Shown piece after piece: positions 1-12,702 of a stretch of 64,000 nucleotides of DNA. The DNA comes from Rhytidiadelphus loreus. Taxonomy: Eukaryota > Streptophyta > Bryopsida > Hypnales > Hylocomiaceae. The position numbers were made by a program, and so were the translations under genes. Below the pieces are notes generated by a model. That model had not been told where the DNA came from. It saw nothing but the letters and a program-made list of their open reading frames with translations, and ran no database searches. Position 1 is the stretch's first letter; every line of letters starts with the position of its first letter. The stretch is from assembly GCA_947034895.1 (NCBI GenBank), contig OX344763.1, forward strand, positions 43,275,025 through 43,339,024. The letters are read 5' to 3'.

Positions 1-150
1 GCAAGAAAAGGAATATTGTTTTCCTCTTATATCATTGTAAGAGAAAAGAGTTTGAGCAATTTTTTTGGTAATCACCCAATTGTCTTCAATCAATAGTATA
101 CGAATGTTTGGAAGAAGGAATTGCTCTACAATAGGATATTTGGTGCACTT
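1..150 (-). repeat. partial duplicate of the 3' end of the 358-1926 gene
   Basis: Bases about 5-145 repeat bases about 305-435 with scattered differences: the same stretch with the 'tcaatagtata' and 'gaatgtttggaagaagg' words, preceded by the same 'gagtttgagcaattttttt' downstream sequence. This is the C-terminal coding end and 3' flank of the neighbouring minus-strand gene. The copy stops matching near 145, so it is a gene fragment, either a local duplication or the edge of a second copy lying left of the window. Confidence 0.7.
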
Positions 151-357
151 AGTGACACACAAAATAAACAATAATTTTCAATGAACTTTAAAATCAATTT
201 ACATTTTACATTTTAAATTTTTAAATTTTTTTTAATGTGTGTAACTTTTACAAAGGAAAATTTTCTTTAGATACGAAATGTACAGTTCTAATAGTGGTAA
301 CTAATACTTTTTTTGCTCATATATCATTGTAAAAATAAGGAGTTTGAGCAATTTTTT

Positions 358-1926
358 TTAATCTCCTAAGTGTCTTGGATCAATAGTATACCAATGTTTG
401 GAAGAAGGAATTCCTCTAGGATATTTGGTACGTGCATTCAATTGATTGGTTGACCTAGTCATTAACCCTTTTTTATTTGTCAATGCAACTCCTAAAGTGT
501 AATTTTCTAATTCATCTCCCTTTGTATCAATTTCTAAAGTACCATGTACATACTCTAGACTTCTAAGAAATAAACCTGAACCATTGTTTGTAGAAAATTT
601 GTATAACACTTGAAACAACCCAAATTCTGCTCCTTCCGGATGACCTTTAGTGAACCATGTGATAATTGATGACTCCAAATCATTAAGATCAATGTGGGGC
701 TTGATATAAGAATTTTTGCTAATGTGCATTTGAATGACATTGGTTGGATTCTCTTTATCACCAATACACAAATAGCGAGCAGGACTACTTTGGTTTTCAA
801 AATAATTATTGATTTGTATTCCAAAATGTGGCATAAGACTTTTCCAAATGTTTGATGCGCATTGATCACCCAAATCCTTAAATGCCTTCTCTGCTGCCAA
901 TGATATCTTTGAATTGTGGTACAGGACAATATCTCCTTCTACACCCTCTCCTGCATTTGTTGAATAACCGTGGCTTCTATTCTTGTAATTTCCACGCAAT
1001 GATGTATTTTTATATTTGATTTGACCATATGGTGTTGTTGTTTCATAATATAAATTCACTAGTCTTGATGTCATTTCATATGAACTTTTTATAAATGCAT
1101 TTGGAATATAAAGAGCTACAATGTAGAATAATTCCAATTGCAAGGTTGATGGAGGAATTTTTGATCCATCAAAAATAGCCAACGCTATCGAAGTAGTCTT
1201 CACTAGTTTATCTTGTTTGTATATATTTTGCCACTTCAACTTGTCATTGTTAAAATTTTTGTGTTTCCAAAATGGTTCATTACCCGTTGAAGCACTACTA
1301 TTTGGAATACTCAAATAACTTATGTGAAGTTCTACATTTTTAGGTAAGTTCAATCTTTGCAATGTATTTCTATATAAAATACTAGATTTTGATATAACAC
1401 ATTGGACTATTAAATCACTTTTTGATTTAGTGAATTTTCTACATCCCTGCAATAGTTCATGAAATTCTAATATACTATCAATTTGGAAATCCCTACAATT
1501 CCACAATCCCAATATCTCAACACAATTTTCAGAATATACTATATTCTTTACATTGGGACACTTTTTACATTTACTTCCTTCTTCAAAAAACTTAGGCAAG
1601 CAATTTGCACAAACTCTATGGCAACATTGTGATTGATGCCCACGCGTAAATAAACTATTATACTCTCTATAAAATGCATCTACAAAAACATCATGTTGTA
1701 GTGTAAATTGGCAAGGAATGATATACATTTTTTTATTTTTATATCGTGTAGCATGTGTACTATATGTACATCCCTTGGCTCCATCTCCATCATAATTCAA
1801 TTCAATAAGGTTCTCCTCTTTCAGTAAATTCCATGAAGTTAGTTTATTTTTTTCAAAATTTCGGTCTTTGTAATTTCTTCCTTCTTCTCTTTCTCTTTTT
1901 CTGCCAATTAATTGTGAAGATGCCAT
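358..1926 (-). CDS. Cys-cluster protein with 2-oxoglutarate oxygenase-like C-terminus, single exon
   Basis: A 522-residue frame when read from the Met at 1926-1924 (MASSQLIG). The open frame continues upstream to 2163, but that part is low-complexity Phe/Ile/Tyr sequence translated from an AT-rich tandem repeat and is probably not coding. A basic N-terminus (GRKREREEGR) is followed by a Cys/His cluster near residues 80-125 (CCHRVCANC, then CKKC) that looks zinc-binding. Near residues 400-480 come H-x-D (KPHID), a Gly-rich strand (EGAEFGLF), and GSGLFLRS followed by VHGT. That order (HxD, then a distal His) is typical of double-stranded beta-helix Fe(II)/2-oxoglutarate oxygenases, including the TET/JBP-like group. 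This is a motif-level inference only. The gene is intronless and may belong to a mobile element. Confidence 0.55.
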   Translation of the reverse strand: MASSQLIGRKREREEGRNYKDRNFEKNKLTSWNLLKEENLIELNYDGDGAKGCTYSTHATRYKNKKMYIIPCQFTLQHDVFVDAFYREYNSLFTRGHQSQCCHRVCANCLPKFFEEGSKCKKCPNVKNIVYSENCVEILGLWNCRDFQIDSILEFHELLQGCRKFTKSKSDLIVQCVISKSSILYRNTLQRLNLPKNVELHISYLSIPNSSASTGNEPFWKHKNFNNDKLKWQNIYKQDKLVKTTSIALAIFDGSKIPPSTLQLELFYIVALYIPNAFIKSSYEMTSRLVNLYYETTTPYGQIKYKNTSLRGNYKNRSHGYSTNAGEGVEGDIVLYHNSKISLAAEKAFKDLGDQCASNIWKSLMPHFGIQINNYFENQSSPARYLCIGDKENPTNVIQMHISKNSYIKPHIDLNDLESSIITWFTKGHPEGAEFGLFQVLYKFSTNNGSGLFLRSLEYVHGTLEIDTKGDELENYTLGVALTNKKGLMTRSTNQLNARTKYPRGIPSSKHWYTIDPRHLGD

Positions 1927-1994
1927 GACAATATAATTGAACACAATAATTGAATATTTTTTGGTGAATATAACTAGAATGCAATAAAATGAAA

Positions 1995-2190
1995 ATAAAA
2001 TGATAAAATAAGAAGTTATTTGATATAATGCAAGTGAGATGATAATATAAAAAGAAGTTACTTGATAAAGTGCAAGTGAAATGATAATATAAAAAGAAGT
2101 TATTTGGAATATGATGCAAGTGAAATGATAATATAAAAAGAAGTTATTTGGAATATGATGCAAGTGAAATGATAATATAAGAAGAAGGTA
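1995..2190. repeat. AT-rich tandem repeat upstream of the oxygenase-like gene
   Basis: About four copies of a unit near 50 bp containing 'gtgaaatgataatataa' and 'aagaagttatttg'. It lies directly 5' of the likely start codon at 1926 (minus strand), so it occupies the proximal promoter or 5' UTR. It explains the repetitive extra N-terminal reading frame. Confidence 0.75.
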
Positions 2191-2199
2191 CTTGATGAC

Positions 2200-5100
2200 A
2201 ATTTATAGTCCAAAAGATCCCTAATTTTAAAACGTAAAATAACTCTTTTGCTTTTATATTAAAGCTAAAGAACTTTAAGTTCAAGTGTTGAACAAGTCCA
2301 AATACAAGATGAAGATGTTAATAGATGACTACGAACTTTTACTTTGAGCAATTAAAATATCTAGGACTTTAACTTATATTAATAGATAAAAGCAATAATA
2401 GATCCTAAAACTGTGACCACAAACTATTATATAAGACAGAGTTTGTGTTAAAATTATAGTTCTCAAATTTAGAACCTTATGGGTTGAAAGTTTTTTTTAG
2501 GGCATTTAAAAATGACATCAACAAATGTCAAATTAATACAAATACATGTGAGTTAATGCCTCTCTAAGATGTAGTTCTTCTTGTAGTTAAATATTTAAAT
2601 TAGTAGAAGTTGTCGTTAATTTTTGATAATTATTTTAGTACATGATAGAGGTTCAATTATACTTCAATGAAGTGCTAAACCATGTACCTTTCGATGGTTG
2701 CCACTTTCTATTTTTAATTTAATTTAAAATGGAGTGGATAGTGTAGACAATTTTATTTAAGAAAGCAACTTCATTATCACTCATGAAAAATGTGAGAAGT
2801 ACAAGTTTACTAGAAAATAAAGGTTACTTTAATCTATTAATAAGTTTGAAAAATAATACAAACACAATAATCACAATAATGAAAAAATATATTGTATAAT
2901 TGCACAAATTGCTATAATGAATTGCGAAAGCGAAATCCAAACTACAGTTGGACATATTGTAGTGCAATTGATGCACTTATATGAAATAAAGATTCAAAAT
3001 CACTAAATCCTACTTTAATTTATATATAATTTCATCATTTCTATTAGTGAATTGTATTTAGATACCTTTATTTCGTTAGTACAACATGTTTAAATCTAAA
3101 AATAATGCAATTCTAGCTTTCAACAATTCACTTCATGCATTCTAAACTAAGTAGTGTTCATTGTAAAACAATTCAAATTAAAGATTCCAATCACATCTAT
3201 ATGAAAGCAAATTTTAAAGTTAACGAACTTGTCCGATTTCTAACTTTTTTTAAAACTTTGTTGGTGCCATGCAAGATACACATTAAGTTAAAAAAAAAGG
3301 GGACAAAAAGGACTAGAATCAACTAAACATTCCAAGGCTAATTCTTTTATATTTAAAAAGCATTCACCACAATCTAAGGCCTTTGATTATTTTGGACTCA
3401 TAAATGTTGAGTTGTAATTAAAATTTCATTGATTTCCTTCTTTTATAAAGTTGAGAATTTGTTAATCTTCTTATTTACTTCATAATGTTGAAAAAGTTCA
3501 ATTAATTGACCATTCAAATTACATTTTCGAAGTGAAACTTTATTTTAACATGAATTTCTTTTTTTCAAATGCATTTAAATTAAACTAAGAAGTTGTACTT
3601 GTAATGAATTAATGATGTACTTTTTCCACATTATTTTTTCACACATTATCCTTAGGTTTCTTAGTTCCTATAATGTACTTTTTAACACATTTTTATTAAT
3701 TTTCCAAAAGCCTTAAACCCTTCACTTCTAATCTTTTATAAACTTTGATGAGAGCATTTTGAAGCTTCAAAGTACATCACTTTCAAACTTCTTCTATTAA
3801 ATATCTTTTCACGTGAGCTCAAGGAAAATTTCACCATCATGTTTATGAATATCATTTGTATTTCTTTGAAAAGTTACATATTTCTTTAGGGAATTTTTTA
3901 ATTTCAAATTTATTTTAAAAAGAATTTCTTTGTAAACCACCATAGAAATGAATTAGAAGCTTTTCAAAATGGAGCTCCGATTCATGATTTCTGTGCATTT
4001 CATTGACAATGAAAAAAATTAGTGGTTCATATTTAATTTGTTCATAAATCCAACATTTTCTATGTATTTTCATATTGTATGAAAAAAAAATTATCCTTCT
4101 TTCACATGCAAATCTTGAGGCATTTGACATGTGATGTTTTAACCTTCACAACATGGCTCATGATTTCTATGCTTGAAATTGGAATTGGAAAAAATTAGTC
4201 CATATTTAAAATTTAATTTGGTTATTAAAGAGAGAAATCATGTGAATTTCGAAATACTTTCAAGATGTATATAAATTACAAAACATAAGAAGAAATTGGT
4301 TTGAATAAAGAACTTTAAAAAAGAATGGTATTTGTGGATATTGACCTTTTCTTTTTTCTTATACTAATACATAGAAGTTCTATACGTCATATTAATACGG
4401 CAATGTCTTTAAATCTCAAGAAAAAGTTAATTTAGTTTCTTACTCATCTAATTTTTTTTTAAATGATGATATCAAATTATTCTCAAAACATTTAAAATTT
4501 GTTCATAGTTTGTGGTTTAGGTTTTAGGGCGCCAAATTTAAGGGTTTAAGGTTTCCTATTTTCCGTTTAGAATTTAGGGCAAAAGATTCAAAATTTAGGG
4601 TGTAGGGTTCAACATATAGGGTTTACAGTTGTTTGTTCCAAATTCAATGTTTAGGGTGAAGGGTTCAGCATGTAGGGTTAGGGTTTAGAAGTAAATGGTC
4701 GCAAGACTTTTAATTTTTTGGATTTTTAAGTTTGAAAATGAACATGTGGTTGAAATGCAAACAACAAATTATGTGGCATATAAGTCAACTGAATTCATTA
4801 ATGGTACTAAGTTTAAATTAGTCGAGGAAGGCTTTCTTGGGCTACTTCTTAGTGGTGGGAGAACTTTTCCGCCCCAAACTGTGGGAAAGCATCCGTTGAA
4901 TGCGATTTTTTTGGATGGAATCTCAGAAAGTATACGGGATGTCCGCGCATGTGCCGTTGATTCCGTCGAAGTTTGAATTTCAAGCTTTTCGCGCTATGTG
5001 ATTTCCCACCCCAACAAGCACAAGAGTTTCCTTCCTTGTCCACGGCAACTTAGTATTGCAAGTGTGCCCTCTCTGCTCGGTTAGAGCGTCCTTCATTTTT

Positions 5101-5640
5101 GTCATTCCATTGCTTCTCTATCTCTCCTACACTTTGTTTGCAGGTGTTGTCGTCCTTCAATGTTTCGTCCTTTCTTTGCAAGTATGTTACATTGAGAATG
5201 CTTGAATAATCTTGAGATTTCTCTTTCTAGTAGCTTTCTGGTGAGTTGTTCTTTGCGTGAAGTAGTTCCCGTAGACGGTTCTGTTATCTACTCTTATTGT
5301 ATACTACTGTCTTTCAAGAAGTATACGTCACATTTCTAGCATTATTAGGAATTCAATGAAGCATAGAAGCTCTGATATTCTCTTGTGCATATTCGAGTGT
5401 TGTTATCTGCATTGTTTTAGTAAAGTAGGACTCTCCGATAATGTCGCCGTATTTTTCGGGAACTTGATCTTCTTAATGTTCATAAGTAAAAGAGTATTGA
5501 ACGAAGAGTCGGAGGGAATCTATTGCCATCGACGAATTTGATATCATCCTCGACTCGAAGAAAACTAATCCATCTTAAGTAATAACTGTTCATTATGCGG
5601 CAGTGGAATCCTGTACTTCCATGTCGTATTGAATATCGAT
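2200..5640. other. AT-rich non-coding stretch with degenerate telomere-like tract
   Basis: No supported gene. From about 4508 to 4690 there are many imperfect TTTAGGG-type words (for example 'gggttagggtttaga'), as in old interstitial telomere-like tracts. From about 4815 to 5050 the base composition becomes more balanced and short open frames exist, but none has a recognisable domain. This part could be the 5' region of the element carrying the gene at 7042-9914. Confidence 0.5.
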
Positions 5641-5654
5641 AGAATAGTTGTGCA

Positions 5655-6775
5655 TTTTTATCTTCGAGACGAAGATACTCTAGAGAGTTCAAGGATTATT
5701 TGTGTTGTGCATGTCAACTTTTGAATAAGTATGCTGAACATCATCATTCAATCTAAAAAGGTAGAGAATCTTCGAGTCGAAGATAATATTACAACTCTTG
5801 AACAAGTAACCATATCTTTGTGTCTAATATAATATTGAGACTCTTGAACCGTGTAACCATATCTTCGAGTCGAAGATATGGTTGAGAGACTTTTGGACTG
5901 GGGAAATATATCTTCGAGTCAAAGATAACATTTAGACCCATGAACCAGGTAACCATATCCTTGAGTCAATAATAACATTGAGTCTCTTGAACTGGGAAAC
6001 TATATCTTCGAGTCGAAGATAATATTACGAATCTTGAACATGTAACCATTTCTTTGTGTCTAGTATAATATTGAGACTCTTGAACCGTCTAATCATATCT
6101 TCGAGTCGAAGATAAGGCTGAGAGACTCTTGAACTGGGAAAATATATCTTCGAGTCAAAGATAACATTTAGACCCATGAACCGGGTAACTATATCTTTGA
6201 GTCACTAATAACATTGAGACTCTTGAATTGGGAAACTATATCTTCGTGTCGAAGATAATGTTTAGACCCATTAACCAGGTAACCATATCTTCAAATCAAA
6301 GATAATATTGAGACTCGTGAACGGGGAAACCAAATCTTGGAGTCCAACATAATATTTAGACCCTTGATCCAGGTAACCATATCTTCGAGCCGAAGATAAA
6401 ATTTAGATTTATGAACCATGTAACCATATTCTCGAGACGAGGATAGAATTTAGATTCCTGATCCAATTAATCATATCTTCGAGTCAAATATAAAATGTAG
6501 ACTAATGTTCAGGTAATTTGATCATCTAGTAATATAATAATTGGGACTCTTAATCATGTCACCATATCTTCGAGCCGAAGATAAAATTTAGTGTCGGACA
6601 CACTTATCTTTATATTTTGTGTTAATGGTGAAATTCAGACTCGTTCACAGTTAACCATATCTTCGAGTCATAGATAATATGTAGACTTCTGAACATTTAA
6701 CTATAGTTTTTGGTCGATGATATAATTTATGGTCTTCAACCAAGTGACCATATCTTCGAGTCGATGATAAAATTT
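5655..6775. repeat. array of 19-bp palindromes TATCTTCGAGTCGAAGATA
   Basis: About 17 perfect or degenerate copies of TATCTTCGAGTCGAAGATA, a 9-bp inverted repeat around a central G. They are spaced about 55-65 bp apart and separated by a conserved spacer ('gagactcttgaacc', 'gtaaccata'). There is a higher-order repeat: about 5770-6009 is repeated at about 6010-6245 with few changes. The array ends roughly 270 bp before the start of the gene at 7042. Dense palindromes directly upstream of a transposase-like gene suggest a protein-binding array, either subterminal transposase sites or a promoter. Confidence 0.85.
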
Positions 6776-7041
6776 AGACTCGAGCATAAGCTACACTTTA
6801 GTAGTCCGTACATAATGTCATGTTCAATTTTTTTGTTTGTTAGTCAATTTGAAACAAATTTTCTTATTTACAAAGTGCTAAACAATTTTTTAATCTTCAA
6901 ATCAATAATATTTCATGTCAGTTTCAATTGCCTTCCATTCGAATACATATTTTTTTCAGTCTGACACTCACATATAATAGTAATCATTGTATTTTTATTT
7001 ATTGCTAATATCTGACGTTGTTTACATGTATGATTTGTAGG

Positions 7042-9914
7042 ATGGATATCCATGGCCCAGACGACTTTGCTATCCCTATACCAATTCTTCCAGTGGGTGT
7101 CGCAAACTGTGATGGTATTCCTCGAGACTCTTGGAATACGAAGTGTGTCATCTTGAGGAATGAAATTGGAGATGACATTGCCAAAGGAATTTGTAGGAGT
7201 GTTGATGCAGATCTTATCATTGACATGGATAGGCAACCACTTGGTGATGACCGAGTTGCAATTCAAATTGCAGAGTCTTTATGTGAGGCAAAAGTTCCAT
7301 CGACTTGGATGTGGTCAATGCACTCTTGGCATATTAAGCTAGTGTTTTTGAATGGTGTGAGTCTATACGATCATGACCAAACCCATATTTACAACACTGC
7401 TTTGGCTGCTTCTAGCCGTCGTAATCGAGTAGGAGTTCGTTCATATGAGACTTCTCGTGAGAAAAAGGATCCTAACCTTCCTCCCAAAAAGGAATCCCTT
7501 CTCACAGCACAATCGATCATTGAAGTGTCGACCAAACCATGTTGCCGTAAGAATTGCTTGCAACATTTTCCGCGTGGCGAAATTGAAGCCATACGTTCTC
7601 AATTGCATGTAAATGGTGGAGTATATGTCCGCAAGCTCTGCCTTCTTGAAGCACACAGGCAAACACACAAAGATCCTGACGGGAAGGAATGGATAACTTT
7701 GAAGAACAATGATGTGTGTCTCACTGCGTGGTGGACCATCCACGGGATTTCAAAAGCTACCTTCTACAGGTTCAAGCGCATGGCCAAAGATGGAAAACAA
7801 GCAGAGGAGCATGGGAATTCAGGGTCCAAGAAACCACGTACGCATACTGTGCAAGCTACCGCCACACTTCGGACATTGCTTTCGAGTGCAGCTGACAAAA
7901 TGCCACACAAATCGAGAACGCTGGAATCAGGAGAGAAAGTTCCCGCAATGGTCTTGCCGTCAGCGTTCCGTTGGAGTGATCAATTACCAAAAATCAATGA
8001 GGCCAATGCCGCATTCAATTTGCCACCTCTTTCTTCTAGTGGCTTGAGCAATATTCGGCGAGCTTCTTTTCCTGAATTTGCTCCAAAGTCTCGTGGAGAT
8101 ACTTTTTCAAGGTGTGGATTATGCGATACGTACAGGCAATTGAAAAGTGCTTGCACTCCACTTTCTAATGCACAAGACAAGTGGTCCAAGATTTTGAATA
8201 GTCACCTTGGTGGACAGAAGGCCCATAGAGAATTGTATTATGTGAATCGGTATATTTCTGAAGAATACCCTGAGAAGATGTTGTGCATCATCCATGATAA
8301 AATGGATCACTCGAAGACTGCTTCTCCTCACTTCTCTCACAAGACAAAAGCAACGGATTCTTTCATGAAGATGCCTATTGCTGTTACAGGTATGATTGCC
8401 ATGGTCATGGCGACATTCGATATGCGCACTACGGGCTAGACATTTTTCCAACTGACTCAAATCATACTATTGGGTCTATTGCAAGGTTGTTGCGTGATCT
8501 TGAAGGACCACCAAAGAATTCTTCACGTACATTATTTTCAATGGAGGAGGGGCAATCTACATTAACAAAAGCAATGTTGATGGGCTCAGACATTTGCTTG
8601 GATTCTCTCCTTCCACTGCTAGAAGAGCCAATCCCTTCTCGCCCTCTACCACCTATCTTGGCTCTACAACTTGACAATGCATCAGGAGACAATAAGAACC
8701 GATGGGTTTTTGCTTTCTGTTCTCTACTGGTATTCAAAGGCATTTTCCGCGAGATATACATCAACTTCCTCATTGTTGGCCACACTCATGAAGACATTGA
8801 TGCTCTTTTTGGTCGATGGAGCACCATGTTGAAGACGAATAACTATCCGACACTTCCAAGACTTATGAAATCCTTCATGGATTGTGAAAGTCATCCGGTA
8901 ATTCCTCATCTCATCGAAGAAGTGCCTGATTTCAAGAGATTTGTACACAGATACTTGGATACAGGTGGGGACTTCTTGGAAGGTCATTCTACGTCCCAGC
9001 AGTTCAAGTTCTACATGGATTCAAGTGGATGGCCCTTGATGGAGTATAAAAATCTATATACAGATGTGAAGTGGCAACTAGAGCATGGTAGGGGGATTCG
9101 GTTGTGGTTTGAGACTGAAGATGGGCGTCCCAAACTACCAAGTGGTAGTCTACCACCTTTGCCTCCACAACAGATGCGTTCATTTGGTGAGATCAAAAAG
9201 GGTTTGGATGGTTTCATTGCACACTGGAGTAGAATGGCAAACAACGAAGAGTCAGGAGAATTCAGGCGTTTGAATGATCCTATAAAGGATTATTGGAAAG
9301 GTGTGAGAACTGCTCTAGATGAACCTCTAGTGGTGTGTGAGACATTGAAGGATGGATTTTGGCCGGCTTCGAGGATCACCAATGAACCGGAAGATACAAT
9401 GCAGCAGGATGGCACAGTGCATGAAGACTTTGCAGAAGATGCACCTTTCGTTGGGCGTAGGCGTGATCGTCCACGTCCTTCATTTCGTGTTGCTCGTGAT
9501 GTGTATGCAGGTTATTTTGTCGTGGTGCATCCTGCTGATGATGATCCAAAGCCGTTTTGGCTTGCTAGGGCACTGACAAACCCGAATCCAGATCCAGGAC
9601 ACGTTCATTTGATCCAAATCCAATATTGGTCACCTGCTTCAGATCGTCACGTTCATATGGATACATATGTTGGATGGGACACAAAAGCAGGGAATGTGTG
9701 GCGCGAAGATCGTGCAATCCCCCCATGTTGGTCAAATACGGACTGTATCATGACAGCTTTCAAGGCACGTGGTAAAATGGGGGTTGAAGATCGACCTCAA
9801 ATTAACACAAGAGTTAAAATTCCCAAACCACAGATTGCCATCATCAAATCATCAGTGGTTGCCTTTATGTCTACTTCCAACAATGATGCATCCTCGGCAG
9901 AAGCAGAAGATTAG
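7042..9914 (+). pseudogene. transposase-like (DUF7869-like) gene split by a single frameshift
   Basis: Two adjacent frames, 7042-8439 and 8400-9914, are one gene of about 957 codons. At 8399-8401 the first frame leaves a conserved-looking sequence, and shifting one base continues it without a gap (HGHGDIRYAHYGLDIFP) into the second frame. One lost base in a CC run explains the break. A 3' splice-like 'tttgtag' ends at 7040, so ATG 7042 is a sensible start. Visible parts: Zn-like Cys residues (CGLCDTYRQLKSAC), an acidic residue in IIHDKMDHSK, another in LQLDNASGDNKN, and VGHTHEDIDALFGRW. This D...D...E/D layout is found in the eukaryotic DUF7869 group and could be an RNase-H-like nuclease core. 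The C-terminus has an SH3/BAH-like stretch (YFVVVHPADDD, PFWLARAL). It probably encodes a mobile-element protein. The frameshift may be real decay or a sequencing error. Confidence 0.7.
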
Positions 9915-10930
9915 TTCATAGTTGTGTTAGTATACCACTCTTGTTATATATAAGTAGAATGCACTTTTGCATTTATAGTTTTTGAGATATTGTAAGTGTG
10001 TTGTGTCATTTCTATTATTGATATGTAAGAATATTGATTTCTATTAATAGTAAATGTTATTCTTATCAATCAATTTGTAAATAATGCAATTGCTACTTTT
10101 TCTGAAAAAAATTTGGTTAAAATTTCTTTCAAATGAAATTTGGTATCATATGTTTGTAGTTTATTGTTTTAACATATAGAACATTCGATTTCAAAAAATG
10201 TCTTTACTTTATAACTTCTTGGTATATTTTATTCCTATGTTTATAATGAAATTAAAATATGAAAATGCTAATTGTAAGGTTTTGCTATTTTGCTTAACTC
10301 TAGCAAAATATATAAAATAGTGTTTTGATATTTTGAATCACAAATTATTAAAAAGTCTCAATTTAATGAACACTAATTATGTTCTAAATATAGGAGGTAT
10401 GAAAATGAGACTCTAACTTGTCTCAATTTAATGAATAAGGCCTTTTCTGATGTTCTTTTTGTTTGCTGCATTGATGAAATTGCCTGGAACTCTATAATTT
10501 CGATTTCAGGGTTTGCTATTGTTGTCTTAGGGTTTGGAATGTCTGTATTTGCTTTGGTTTGCTCAGGGTCTCATAGAACTCTGCATTCAGTGCCAGGAAT
10601 TCCTATGCGCGTGAGGTTTTAGTATGTGAGTGTTCGGCATGAATTGTGAATATATCAGGAGTTTATCATTTCTTCAATCCTCTGGTTAGCTTAGGATTTG
10701 ACTAAGCGGGAGGGTTTGAACAGCACTTGTGTTTCTAAACTGTGAGGGATTTGTTTCATAAATGTAGGTCTGGATTTGGTGAACCTCGAACGAAGGCATT
10801 ACCGTGAGTGCATTACTATTGGCATTGCTGCAGTTCTCGTGCATAAAGAAATCTGTAGCTTGGAGAAAGCAGGATTTGGAAATTGCAGCGACTTTAGTGA
10901 CACCAGGTACATTTGTAACCCCTTCAGATT
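9915..10930. other. AT-rich intergenic sequence, no gene seen
   Basis: The 3' flank of the preceding gene is followed by low-complexity AT-rich sequence. From about 10480 the composition is more balanced, but no frame shows a recognisable domain. No terminal inverted repeat could be matched to the region upstream of 5655. Confidence 0.4.
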
Positions 10931-10969
10931 GAGCATAGAACGACTTAGAAATCGCACTAGGACTATGGG

Positions 10970-12702
10970 TGCCTGTAACCGCGCACCTTCAAAGGCGCAT
11001 ATAATAATTTGGAGCGCCCACCCTAAACCTTCCCAAGCCTTCTTGGGTGCTTGGAGGATTAGAGCGGGCGCTCTGAACCATTCCAAGTCCGGGAGGATCA
11101 GAGCGCCCGCTCTAATCCTCAGAATGTTGTTTTGAATAAAAGAGAGCGATGTGAATTGTACCTAGTCGGGGAGGTTTAGAGCGCCCGCTTTGAACTTGCT
11201 CAAGCGATGTTGGAATCAGAGCGGGCGCTCTGAACCATTCCAAATCCTGGAGGATCAGAGCGCCCGCTCTGATCCTCTCGGAATGCTGCTTTGAATGAAA
11301 GTGACATTATTTAATCATTCCTAGTTAGGGAGGATCAAAGCGCCCGCTCTGATCCCCTCAAAATGCTGCTTTGATTGAAAGAGAGATTATAGAATCATAC
11401 GTAGTCGGGATGAATCAGAACACCCGCTCTGAACATACCAGAGCGATCTTGGGTGCTTGGAGGATCAGAGCGGTCGCTCTAAACAATTCCAAGTTCGGGT
11501 GGATCAGAGCGCCCGCTCTAATCCTCAGAATACTGTTTTGGATGAAAGAGAGCGCATTGAATTGTACATAGTCGGGGAGGTTCAGAGCGCCTACCCTGAA
11601 CCTACCAGAGCGATCTTCGGTGCTTTGAGGATCAGAACAAGAGCTCTTAACCAATCCAAATCTTGTAGGATCAGAGCGACCGCTCTGATCCTCTCAGAAT
11701 GCTGCATTGAACGAAAGAGTGCTTGTTGAATCATACGTAGTCGGGGAGGATCAGAGCGCCCGCTCTGAATCTACCAGAGCGACCGTGGGTGCTGGGTGGA
11801 TCACCGCAGGCGCACTGAACCAACTCAAATCCTGGAGGATCAGAGCGCCCGCTCTGATCCTCTCAGAATGTTGTTTCGAATCAAAGAGACTTATTAAATT
11901 ATACGTAGTCGGGGAGGATTGAGCTCCCGCACTGGACCTACCAGAGCGATCCTGGGAGCTTTGAAGATCAGAGTATGTGCTCTGAAACAATCAAAGTCAT
12001 GCAGGATCAGAGTGCCCGCTCTAATCCTCCAAACATCCTACAGCGCTCAGTTAGGTTTAGAGCAGGCGCTCTGAACCAAATAAGTCAAGTAGATTCAAAA
12101 CAGGTTCAGAGCGGGCGCCCTAAACCTCACCAAAAGAGAATAAAATAAAGAGGTTCAGAGTGGGCGCTCTGATTCTGTCAAAGACATAGCTGACCGCATT
12201 GTATATAGTGAAGTATCACTGTTGTAGGAATAAGCTAGAGGGGAACTCAGATCCTCATTAGTACCAGATAAACAAGGGGAGGATCAGAGCGTCCGCTCTA
12301 AACCTCCTTCGCGGAGTCTAGTTGAACATCACTCCGCTTACCGTGGATAAGTTCGATTACTAGAGATGAATTAGACATAGATCATGGTAAACGCTCCGTT
12401 CTAATGGCCCTAGATCCCAACTCAGTTTAATGAAATATTGCTAGTGATAATTAATTCATCTCCCATGTAGGATATACTCAAGAGAGATTCAGAGCGCCCG
12501 CTCTGATCTTACCCGTGAAGATAAATGACGAATCATGAAGAGCATGCCCATAGTCTAACCAAGTAGAATAGACTGGATTTCAATTTCCAGGCAAATGATG
12601 AATATGAATCAAGTAAGGTCCCTCGGTCGAAAACTACTTCATAATTAGTAGTTCCGCCACAGATTTATATCCAGGTGCGGATTAGAGCGCACGGTCTGAT
12701 TT
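10970..12702. repeat. array of GC-rich palindromes built on GAGCGCCCGCTC / GAGCGGGCGCTC
   Basis: About 23 copies of an imperfect palindrome: an 11-base arm GGATCAGAGCG, a central CC, then the reverse complement of the arm. Cores occur as GAGCGCCCGCTC and as its reverse complement GAGCGGGCGCTC, often alternating. Copies lie 35-100 bp apart. Spacers are themselves repeated ('cagaatgctgctttgaa', 'cgtagtcggggagg'). The last degenerate copy (about 12678-12702) ends some 25 bp before the ATG of the next gene. Open frames running through this array are repeat artefacts. Confidence 0.85.

Noticed and set aside
4508..4690. True interstitial telomere array
   Set aside because: TTTAGGG-like words are too degenerate and irregularly spaced to claim a telomere fusion; reported only as telomere-like.
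5655..6775. CRISPR-like array
   Set aside because: Palindromes are regularly spaced, but spacers are themselves repeated, the genome is eukaryotic and no cas gene is present.
10776..11990. Overlapping frames on both strands through the palindrome array
   Set aside because: They reflect the repeat unit (RAPALIL / SARSN-type words in every frame), not a protein.
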